DNA from: Saltatorellus ferox | GTDB taxonomy: Bacteria > Planctomycetota > UBA1135 > GCA-002686595 | Length of the DNA: 64,000 nt | Assembly: GCA_007751475.1 (NCBI GenBank) | Contig: CP036434.1 | Location: 4,345,524 to 4,409,523, forward strand | Direction: 5' to 3' | Shown: piece after piece, positions 26,538 to 33,869 of the stretch | Numbering within the stretch: position 1 is the first letter of the stretch | Layout: every line of letters starts with the position of its first letter | Notes under the pieces: generated by a model | The model's input: the letters and a program-made list of their open reading frames with translations, nothing else | What the model was told of the DNA's origin: nothing | The model's database searches: none | Made by a program: the position numbers and the translations under genes

Positions 26538-28100
26538 TCAGGGCCGGAATCCCAGGAGCCTGACCCAGGTCACGGGGTGGTCCTCCGGGGTTCCGTCGCC
26601 CTGCCGGGAAAGGCGTCCGACGAAGACGGATACGCCCTGGGGCAGGCCGCTCGCGCACCAGCCGGGCATTTCTGCCTGCGATACCGTGCCCGCATCCCCG
26701 GGCGCAAGGGGGGTCGCAACTCGGTCCGGAAGCGGCTGCCCGATCCCCCAGGGTCCGATCTCGCGCCACTCTCCGCCGCCGGTCCGCTCCCAACAGGCGT
26801 CGAAAGCTCCCCAGGTATTGACGACCGGGAGGAGGATCCGGAGCCCGGCCCCGTGGGCCCTGCGCCAGTCGATCGCCGCGTCCGGTTCGGCGGCGATGAT
26901 CCGTGCTGCCTCGAAGCCAGGTCGAAGATCCCGTTCGGTGCGCGCGATCCCCTGCTCGCCACCGACGACCACCTCGCCCGAGAAGGCCTCTTCCAGCGCC
27001 TCTCCGACCCATTCGAAAGCGCCAAACCTCCGCTGGACACGGATCCATTCCGTACTGCCATCCGCGAGTCGGCGACCTTCCAGAACATCGGCACCCGGAA
27101 ACCGGACGCCCTCTGAGGGGACGTTCGCCAGCCAGAGCACGCCAGCCGAAGACCCTGCGCCGACGAGCAGAAGACCGAAGATCCGCGAGCCCGCGCCGAC
27201 CGTCGCGGCCCGCTGGATCGCCGCGCAGCCCACCAGTCCGATGAGCGCGACCAGGACACCGGGCAGCGGCAAGCGATGACCGCCCTTCTCCAGGGCAGGC
27301 CCGGTCCGAATCGCCCACCGGGGAGCCTCGAACGCATCCGCCTGATCGAGTGGCCGCGCCGGTACTCCCCTGGCGAACACGTCCCAGTCGTCGATCCGCT
27401 CCGGCCCGACCATCCACGCCCGAACCTCTCTCTTCTCGCCGGCGAGCGACTCCCCGAACACCAAGAGCGGCGCGAACCCGTCCAACGCGCCCCCCCCATC
27501 CCGCGCCCCCTCCGCCGACACAACAACGGCCCATGCCCGCCCGAGCGCCATCCGACCTGAAACCGACACAAACGGACCAGGTCCGTTTGTGTCGGTTTCT
27601 GAGAGAGATTTATGCGGAACGGACGGACCTGGTCCGTTTGTGTCACTAACTCTGGGAGAAGTGAGTGCGGTGAAGGGGGAGGACAGCGTGACGGTCAGGA
27701 ATAGGAGGGCGTAGCCGGGGTTGCGGCTCGCTTGAGTCGTCTGGATCAGGGCCGCCAGCGGTAGGAGTAGCAAGCATGCCAGGGGTAGCGGAGAACTTGG
27801 CGGTGAGAGCAGCAGCGCGGGCGCCAGGGCCGCAAGGGGGAAGAGGAAGGACGCCAGTCGATGGAGCGGTGCGGGGTCCTCGAAGGGTTCGGGGCGTACG
27901 GAAAGGGCCGGCCAGGCCAGGGCGCAGAGGGCTCCCAGGAGGGCCGGCCCAAAGGGGCCGCTGGCTTGGGACCATTCGAGGCCAAGGATCGGCGGAAGGA
28001 GGGTGACCGAAAGGATCCAGAGGGCGCCCAGCAGCGTTCGGGTCACCAGGCGTGTTCGGGTCGCGGAGCGATCGAACGCGGAAGCGTCAGGTGGAATCAT
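26538..28100 (-). CDS. Multi-pass membrane protein with palindromic repeats in its frame
   Basis: A 520-residue protein of unknown function from the ATG at 28100, overlapping the upstream stop in ATGA. Residues about 20-150 hold several hydrophobic segments in a Pro/Leu-rich N-terminus; another hydrophobic stretch lies at about 270-320; the C-terminal 180 residues are soluble and Trp-rich. Between residues 150 and 180 a copy of the ACAAACGGACC palindrome (27559-27599) plus a decayed copy (27614-27646) is translated as the near-repeat T-N-G-P-G-P-(F/S)-V. The frame is kept, so the insert is tolerated. No homologous family is recognised. Confidence 0.72.
   Translation of the reverse strand: MIPPDASAFDRSATRTRLVTRTLLGALWILSVTLLPPILGLEWSQASGPFGPALLGALCALAWPALSVRPEPFEDPAPLHRLASFLFPLAALAPALLLSPPSSPLPLACLLLLPLAALIQTTQASRNPGYALLFLTVTLSSPFTALTSPRVSDTNGPGPSVPHKSLSETDTNGPGPFVSVSGRMALGRAWAVVVSAEGARDGGGALDGFAPLLVFGESLAGEKREVRAWMVGPERIDDWDVFARGVPARPLDQADAFEAPRWAIRTGPALEKGGHRLPLPGVLVALIGLVGCAAIQRAATVGAGSRIFGLLLVGAGSSAGVLWLANVPSEGVRFPGADVLEGRRLADGSTEWIRVQRRFGAFEWVGEALEEAFSGEVVVGGEQGIARTERDLRPGFEAARIIAAEPDAAIDWRRAHGAGLRILLPVVNTWGAFDACWERTGGGEWREIGPWGIGQPLPDRVATPLAPGDAGTVSQAEMPGWCASGLPQGVSVFVGRLSRQGDGTPEDHPVTWVRLLGFRP
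27559..27599. repeat. Palindromic repeat, copy 1 (perfect)
   Basis: Perfect inverted repeat of 20-base arms around a single A, built on ACAAACGGACC and its complement. It lies within the frame of the membrane-protein gene at 26538-28100. Confidence 0.92.
27614..27646. repeat. Palindromic repeat, copy 2 (decayed)
   Basis: The right half matches the family (GGTCCGTTTGTGTCAC) around a central T at 27630. The left half has drifted away beyond the inner seven bases. It lies 14 bases from copy 1, also inside the coding frame. Confidence 0.75.
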
Positions 28101-29134
28101 CGTTCGGAGGTGGAGCCTTCCGAGCCCTTCTGGCTCCGCTCCACGATCTCCTCGACCTCAACGCGAGTCAGCTGGATCGGCTCATCGAATCGCACGTCCA
28201 GGAGAGCCCAGGGCCTGCCCGCTGCCTCCATGGCCTCCAGCGCGTTCCTGATATGAGCCCACTTGTAGCCCACGGGTAGCTCGCCGCTGTGGATCGGAAT
28301 CGGCGGCCTTCCGAAGAAGATCCGCCTCCCCTCCTCCAGGTCGATCTTCACGCCCCCGGGGAGGCGCGCGGGCTTCAGCGCCGTCGCCGCCCGATCGAGC
28401 ACCGGCGCGTCCTGGGCCGAGGCATCGATGACCACCCGACCGAGACGCCGGAGATCCTCGACGCCCATGTAAGCCCACATCGAGTCCGCCACCGCCAGCG
28501 CGGCCAGAACCTCGGGCACCTCGATCTTGTCTCCAGGCTCCAGGAGCCCTTGCTCCTTCTCGACGACCCCGTGGGGGCCGAGCGTCGGCAACCATCCGCC
28601 GTAGGCTTCATGGGGCGCATAGGTGTAGCCGCCCAGCACCGTTCCATCCGCGGCCACGGGCAAGAAGTCGCGCCCTCCCGTCCGAATACATGCCACCGGC
28701 TCCCGGAGACGCATGGGAAGGATCAGCCCGTCGGGCCACTGGACCGTATAAGCACCCACCTCCGCCACGAACGGAAGATCGGCCACCTCCTGCGCGAAAG
28801 CCGCCAGCTGCTCTGGATCGTCGACCGGGAGCGAACGTACCTCCACAAGGATTCGCTCGAGCTCGTCCGTCCAAGCGGCGCTAAGCCACTGGGACTGCGC
28901 CATCAGGCGGTAGCGCGTCACATCGATCCTCGCCACGCCGCGCTCACGCGCGTCGCGCTGGAGCGCATTCAATCCGACGATGAGCCCGCCGAACAGGATC
29001 AGGAGCGGGACCCACACGGGTACGGCTCCTCTCCGAGAAGCGCGGGCGCTTGGGGCGAACGAAGTCCACCTGCGATGGATCGGAACACCAGGTTGAGCGG
29101 ATCGAGTGCGCAAAGAACCGGACACGGCCTCCAT
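28097..29134 (-). CDS. FtsQ-like single-pass membrane protein
   Basis: A 345-residue protein from the ATG at 29134. A positively charged N-terminus precedes one transmembrane helix (about 39-57). The periplasmic part has a POTRA-like pattern: ELERILVEVRSLP, LPFVAEVGAYTVQWP, LREPVACI, followed by a beta-rich region with EVLAALAVADSMW and LDVRFDEPIQL near the end. This order resembles cell division protein FtsQ/DivIB. Many planctomycetes lack FtsZ-based division, so a role in division is uncertain. Its stop overlaps the ATG of the next membrane protein (ATGA), so the two are probably co-translated. Confidence 0.6.
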   Translation of the reverse strand: MEAVSGSLRTRSAQPGVPIHRRWTSFAPSARASRRGAVPVWVPLLILFGGLIVGLNALQRDARERGVARIDVTRYRLMAQSQWLSAAWTDELERILVEVRSLPVDDPEQLAAFAQEVADLPFVAEVGAYTVQWPDGLILPMRLREPVACIRTGGRDFLPVAADGTVLGGYTYAPHEAYGGWLPTLGPHGVVEKEQGLLEPGDKIEVPEVLAALAVADSMWAYMGVEDLRRLGRVVIDASAQDAPVLDRAATALKPARLPGGVKIDLEEGRRIFFGRPPIPIHSGELPVGYKWAHIRNALEAMEAAGRPWALLDVRFDEPIQLTRVEVEEIVERSQKGSEGSTSER

Positions 29135-29167
29135 GCGCGTGACTCTAAGAAATCGAGGCCCGAAACG

Positions 29168-29482
29168 TCAGTTTCGAGCGGGGACCAGCTGCGTATCGAT
29201 CGTGTGCCCGGGCATGTCGAGCGCCGTCGGGTCCGAGTGGCCCGGCGAGATCGGGCCGTAGCCCCCACCGCCACCGCTGCGACCGTTCATGCGCTTGGCC
29301 GCCTCTTCGATGAAGAGGTCCAGGGCAGTCTGGATCTCGATGACCTGATCCCTGGAAAGAGCGATCGCCTTGGACCCCCCCTGCGAGTGCAGTTCGTGGC
29401 CGAGAAGCCTCGAGACGAGCTTGAGCTGTGCGAGGTGGCGTTCCAGGTGAGTCCCGTGTTTGTGCTGTTGGTTCATGTTCAT
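29168..29482 (-). CDS. Small soluble protein of unknown function
   Basis: A 104-residue protein with a good ribosome site GGGAGGG just upstream. Two in-frame ATGs (29482 and 29476) lie close together; the second has better spacing. The first 75 residues are helical with HLAQLKLVSRLLGHEL and IEIQTALDLFIEEAAKRM; the tail is Gly-rich and then Pro/Asp/Thr-rich. No family recognised. The stop lies 33 bases upstream of the FtsQ-like gene start, so it may head that transcript. Confidence 0.65.
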   Translation of the reverse strand: MNMNQQHKHGTHLERHLAQLKLVSRLLGHELHSQGGSKAIALSRDQVIEIQTALDLFIEEAAKRMNGRSGGGGGYGPISPGHSDPTALDMPGHTIDTQLVPARN

Positions 29483-29659
29483 GCCCTCCCGAGGCCATGG
29501 GTTCCGAGCGAGGCGTGCGGCGCCCGCGTCGGGGTTCGTGGTGTATCGCATCGGGAGGCCCAAGAACAAGGATGGATCCCCAGGATCCTGGGTCCGCCGT
29601 GAGGCGTTGACGTAGAAAGCTGGCGGCGAGGCCTCGAAACGGGCACGCTGTCGGTCTCT

Positions 29660-32086
29660 ATGCACGATTCCCCCCACGACGATCCTTCGGCCCCATCGGG
29701 CGGAGATCAGCCGCTTCCGTTCGGTCACCTCCCCGATGACGTCCCCGCACGGCCTTCCGCCGGGCGCCCCGCCGGCTCCACCGAAGGGAGGAAGAGAGCA
29801 CCAGAGGCACGCCCCACCGAGAAGTCGTCCGACCGGAAGCCGCGAGCGCCCGAGAACGTGCCAGCGGATGTCGTCGATGTGGTCTGGCCGACATCGGGAC
29901 GGGAGGTAGGCTCCGGGTCGCGCCCCGCAGCCCGCTCCGCCCAGGAAGCGCTGACCTCGGCCGCGCCCGCGAAGCGCGCCACCTCGAGCGAAGACCGCGC
30001 TGACGAAGCCGCTAATTTGCTCCCCGCACCCACCGAGGTCTTCGGCAAGGACGGCCGCGTCGTCGGCTGGAAGGGCTTCAAGCTGTCCCTGTTCCAGCTC
30101 AACGCCGTCGACGCCATCCGCCAGGGACGCAACGTCTTCGTCTCCGCCCCGACCGGCGCCGGAAAGACCCTCGTCGCCGAGTACGCCATCGAAGACGCCG
30201 TCCGCTCCGGCAACCGCTGCATTTACACCGCCCCCATCAAGGCGCTGTCGAACCAGAAGTACCGCGACTTCCAGAACGATCCCTCCATCGACGTCGGCCT
30301 CATGACCGGCGACGTCACGATCAATCCGGGCGGCCGCGTCCTGATCATGACGACGGAGATCCTGCGCAACGCGATCTTCGAGAGCCCCAGACTTCTGCAA
30401 GACGTCGACTACGTGATCTTCGACGAGGTCCACTACCTCGACGATCGCGAGCGCGGCACCGTCTGGGAGGAGAGCCTCATCTTCCTGCCGCCGAAGACGC
30501 GGGTCATTGCGCTCTCCGCGACCGTCGAGAACGTCGAAGAACTCGGCGGCTGGATCCGCGAGATCCGCCCCCAGGACCTCGACGTGATCGTGGATACGAA
30601 GCGGCCCGTTCCGCTCTCCCACTGGCTCCACACCGAGAATGCGGGGACCGTCGACGCGTCGAAAGCCGACCGTGTTCGCAAGCGCGAAGCGGAGATCGCT
30701 GCGAAAGAAGAGGCGAAGAACGGCGGACGCCGCTCATCGCGTAGGGGCAGCCGCCGCGGTCGCCGCGGCGGACGGGGCGGCGGCCGACCGATGCCGCCGG
30801 ATCCCACCGCGCTCTTCGACGAGATCATCGAGCGCAAGATGCTCCCCGCTCTCGTGTTCTCGTTCTCCCGAAAGGACTGCGAGCGCCTCGCGCTGAAGAA
30901 TGCGAATCGCCGCCTGCTCAGTCCGGACGAGGAGATCAAGATGGACGCGCTCCAGGAGGAGCTCATCGAGCTCTTCCAGCTGGACCGCGGACACCTCAAG
31001 GGCGAGGTCTTCAAGCTCGCCCGCGCGGGCGTCGCCTACCACCACGCGGGCATGCTGCCGATCTACAAGGAGGTCGTCGAGCGCATGTTCACGCGCGGCC
31101 TCCTGAAGATGCTCTTCACGACGGAGACCTTCGCGCTCGGCATCAACATGCCCGCGCGCGCGGTCGTCTTCGCCGGGCTGCGCAAGTACGACGGTATTTC
31201 GTTCGACTGGCTGCGCACCCGCGACTACATGCAGATGGCGGGCCGCGCCGGCCGCCAGGGCATCGACGACAAGGGCTTCGTGTTCCAGCTCCTCGCGGGC
31301 GGTGACGTGAAGGACGCGCCGATCGAGCGCTGGATCAAGGGCAAGCCGGAGCCGGTCACGAGCCGCTTCCGAATGAACTACTCGACGCTCCTGCACCTCG
31401 TTGCGCGCATCGGACGCGACAACGTCAGCGAGGCCTGGGAGAAGTCCTTCCACTCGTACCAGAACCGCGAGAAGAACAAGAAGGCGCGCGAGCGCCAGCG
31501 CCGCGACCAGATGCGGCTCATCAGCCGCCACCTCGACCTCCTGGACGAACTCGGGTACCTGGACGGCGACAAGGTCACCGCCAAGGGCGAGATCGCCCGC
31601 CGGCTCGGCGGATACGAACTCCAGGTCACCGAGTTGCTCTTCAACGGCGCCATGGAAACGCTGCCGCCCCGCGCCATCGCCATGGTGTTCGTCGCGATGA
31701 TCCACGAGGAGCGACGGGCGGCCCAGCGCCCCTGGGTGCCCGCCTCGATGTTCGGCGGCACGCGCCGGAGCATCGACAACGTCATGGGCGATCTGCTGCA
31801 GGCCGAGGCCCGTTTTGGGATCGACCCGCCGATGAAGCTCCCGGACTGGGGCCTCACCCCGGCGACCCTCGCCTGGTGCGGCGGCATGTCCATGGAGGAA
31901 CTCGAGGAAGAACTCGCCATCAACCCCGGCGACGTTTGCCGCGTCTTCCGAATGGCGATTCAGCTCATGAGGAACGTCAAACGCTCGATCGACCGGGACT
32001 GGGACCTCGCCGAGCACCTCGACGACGCCATCGAATCCATCAACAGGGACGAAATCGACGCGAGAAAGCAGCTCGAACTGGGCTAA
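29660..32086 (+). CDS. Ski2/Mtr4-like DEVH-box RNA helicase
   Basis: An 808-residue superfamily 2 helicase. A disordered Pro/Arg-rich N-terminus (1-125) precedes the motor: Walker A SAPTGAGKT (162-170), KALSNQK, DEVH (255-258), LSATVEN, and the second RecA domain with YHHAGMLP, FTTETFALGINMPAR and QMAGRAGRQG. A basic Arg/Gly-rich stretch (about 355-375, RGG-box-like) sits between the two halves. The C-terminal region after about 600 looks like the DSHCT/winged-helix part of Ski2-type helicases (FNGAMETLPPRAIAMVFVAMIHEE). Such helicases unwind structured RNA for decay or ribosome maturation. Start is an ATG at 29660; nothing overlaps. Confidence 0.9.
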   Translation: MHDSPHDDPSAPSGGDQPLPFGHLPDDVPARPSAGRPAGSTEGRKRAPEARPTEKSSDRKPRAPENVPADVVDVVWPTSGREVGSGSRPAARSAQEALTSAAPAKRATSSEDRADEAANLLPAPTEVFGKDGRVVGWKGFKLSLFQLNAVDAIRQGRNVFVSAPTGAGKTLVAEYAIEDAVRSGNRCIYTAPIKALSNQKYRDFQNDPSIDVGLMTGDVTINPGGRVLIMTTEILRNAIFESPRLLQDVDYVIFDEVHYLDDRERGTVWEESLIFLPPKTRVIALSATVENVEELGGWIREIRPQDLDVIVDTKRPVPLSHWLHTENAGTVDASKADRVRKREAEIAAKEEAKNGGRRSSRRGSRRGRRGGRGGGRPMPPDPTALFDEIIERKMLPALVFSFSRKDCERLALKNANRRLLSPDEEIKMDALQEELIELFQLDRGHLKGEVFKLARAGVAYHHAGMLPIYKEVVERMFTRGLLKMLFTTETFALGINMPARAVVFAGLRKYDGISFDWLRTRDYMQMAGRAGRQGIDDKGFVFQLLAGGDVKDAPIERWIKGKPEPVTSRFRMNYSTLLHLVARIGRDNVSEAWEKSFHSYQNREKNKKARERQRRDQMRLISRHLDLLDELGYLDGDKVTAKGEIARRLGGYELQVTELLFNGAMETLPPRAIAMVFVAMIHEERRAAQRPWVPASMFGGTRRSIDNVMGDLLQAEARFGIDPPMKLPDWGLTPATLAWCGGMSMEELEEELAINPGDVCRVFRMAIQLMRNVKRSIDRDWDLAEHLDDAIESINRDEIDARKQLELG

Positions 32087-32362
32087 GTGTGACGAGCCCC
32101 TTCGCCCGGAACGCCACGATTTTCGAGCCAGGAGGCCCGTCCGCGCCGCCCCGTCGAAAAGGACTCCGATAATTTCGAACGGATCCCGTAGCCGAGCCCC
32201 GCAGGAATTCTATTGCTGGACCCAGCGGTCCAGCTGATACCGTTCCGCCCCGAATCCGCCGCCTGGCGGGCGTCCGAGACCACAGGACACTCCTTCTTGG
32301 AGCGTCCTTCTTTTGAGCGACGTCCTTCCCCCTCCCGATTCCACCCAAGTCACACGACGCCC

Positions 32363-33208
32363 ATGCTCTCGAACCTTGCCCTCGCGGCAGCTGCCCTCGC
32401 AGCTGGCGCCGCGTCCGCCGGTCCGTCCGCATCGACTTCCCCGCTCCTTCCCGCAGCAGCCGTTTCGGATGCCGTCGCAGCCCCGGCGATCGCCGGTGAC
32501 ACGGTTCCGGACAACGCCACGGCGGTGACCATCTCCACGAAGGATGGCCAGCTCCTCTCGGCCAGCTACTTCGCGCCGAAGGTTTCGAAGAAGAGCACCG
32601 CTCCCGCTCCCGCCGCGCTACTGATCCACGATGCGACCAACACGCGCGCCGCGTTCGAGCCGCTGGCCACGTACCTTCAGAAGAAGGGCTTCGCGGTGCT
32701 GTCCGTCGACCTTCGGGGTCACGGAGATAGCGTGACGGCAGAGTGCGACTTCGACAAGGCGGACGAGAAGGCCAAGCAGAACCTCTGGAGCCTCAGCATG
32801 CGCGACGTCGACGCATCGGCTGACTACCTGCTCGCGCAGGACGGCATCCATTCTTCCAACCTTTCGATCTTCGGCATCGGTGCAGGCGCGGCCCTCGCGG
32901 TCCGTCGCGCCTCCGACGACGAGAACGTTCGCTCCGTCATCCTCGTGGATCCCGAGCCCGTGGCCTTCGGCTACAACGTAGCCACCGGCATCGCTGAACT
33001 CGGTGGTCTGCCGACGCTGATCATGACGTCCAAGTCCAAGCGTGACGCCGCCGAGCGCCTGCAGGAGCAGGCCCACAAGGACAACGAAGGTCTCGAGTTC
33101 GTCGACATCTCGAAGCTCAAGGTGGAAGGCGGCGACCCTCTCGCCGACTCCAAGCTCGATACTCAGGCCGCCGCCTGGCTTCGCGAGAAGGTGATGCCGA
33201 AGAAGTAG
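32363..33208 (+). CDS. Exported alpha/beta-hydrolase-fold protein lacking the nucleophile serine
   Basis: A 281-residue protein from the ATG at 32363, with a signal peptide of about 20 residues ending in GAASA. An alpha/beta hydrolase core follows: ALLIHDATNTRAAFEPLATYL, VLSVDLRGHGDS, and a strand-turn-helix SIFGIGAGAALAVRRAS. The nucleophile elbow should read G-x-S-x-G but here is G-I-G-A-G, so the catalytic serine is a glycine. The protein is therefore probably a non-catalytic relative with a binding role. The end of the gene is followed by a strong hairpin. No co-directional neighbour within 270 bases upstream. Confidence 0.8.
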   Translation: MLSNLALAAAALAAGAASAGPSASTSPLLPAAAVSDAVAAPAIAGDTVPDNATAVTISTKDGQLLSASYFAPKVSKKSTAPAPAALLIHDATNTRAAFEPLATYLQKKGFAVLSVDLRGHGDSVTAECDFDKADEKAKQNLWSLSMRDVDASADYLLAQDGIHSSNLSIFGIGAGAALAVRRASDDENVRSVILVDPEPVAFGYNVATGIAELGGLPTLIMTSKSKRDAAERLQEQAHKDNEGLEFVDISKLKVEGGDPLADSKLDTQAAAWLREKVMPKK

Positions 33209-33229
33209 GCTCCGACGCCCACCCACGCG

Positions 33230-33266
33230 AAGAGCCGCGATCTCCCCGATGGAGATCGCGGCTCTT
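33230..33266. terminator. Bidirectional terminator between convergent genes
   Basis: Perfect 16-base arms (33230-33245 and 33251-33266) with a 5-base loop, between the hydrolase-fold gene and the DUF2237 gene. The arms end in AAGAG/CTCTT. Confidence 0.75.
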
Positions 33267-33299
33267 TGCCGTTTCGAGTGCTGGACCTCTCGAGCGGCC

Positions 33300-33674
33300 C
33301 TATCCAGCCAGCGTGTGCGCCTGGAGGTCCGCCAGCGTCACGTGATCGAGCGCGCTCTGGTGGCAGGACTCCAGCCGCACGGGCGGCGCAAAGCCGGCGT
33401 CCAGCGCCTCCTTCCAGCGCAATACGCAAAGGCACCAGCAGTCGCCGGCCTTCAGCCCCGGAAAGCTGTACTCCGGCCGCGGCGTGATCAGATCGTTCCC
33501 GCGCGCGCGGCTGAACTCCAGGAACTCCTGCGTCATCCGCGCGCAGACGGTGTGCCTGCCGTGATCGTCCTCACCCGTCCGGCAGGAACCGTCGCGGAAG
33601 AAGCCTGTCATCGGATCGGTGCAGCAGCTGGCGATGGGCTCGCCGAGCACGTTGAATTCCTGGCGCTGAATCAT
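33300..33674 (-). CDS. DUF2237 family protein
   Basis: A 124-residue protein of the DUF2237 family. The full family signature is present: NVLGEPIASCCTDPMTGFF, RTGEDDHGRHTVCARMTQEFL, RGNDLITPRPEYSFPGLKAGD and WCLCVLRWKEALDAG. Cysteines and histidines are conserved, which suggests a metal-binding or thiol-active site, but no function is established. Single gene, convergent with the hydrolase-fold gene and divergent from recQ. Confidence 0.92.
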   Translation of the reverse strand: MIQRQEFNVLGEPIASCCTDPMTGFFRDGSCRTGEDDHGRHTVCARMTQEFLEFSRARGNDLITPRPEYSFPGLKAGDCWCLCVLRWKEALDAGFAPPVRLESCHQSALDHVTLADLQAHTLAG

Positions 33675-33855
33675 GGGGACGAGAAGGAGAGAGAATCGTT
33701 CGGGAAGGGCGCGATGGCGTGACGGATCGGGATCCTAAGGGGCGCTCCTCCAGGGCCCAAGCAAAGCGACGCCGGAATAAGCTTGAACCGCGACCGAAAT
33801 GCGTTGGGATCGGTCCTCCTCCTGGGTCGGGAAGCCCGGGAGGTCATCGATCTAC

Positions 33856-33864
33856 GAGGAGGGG
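33856..33864 (+). promoter_or_regulatory. Strong ribosome binding site of recQ
   Basis: GAGGAGGGG lies five bases before the ATG at 33870, and supports that start over the in-frame TTG at 33783. Confidence 0.75.
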
Positions 33865-33869
33865 ACAGC

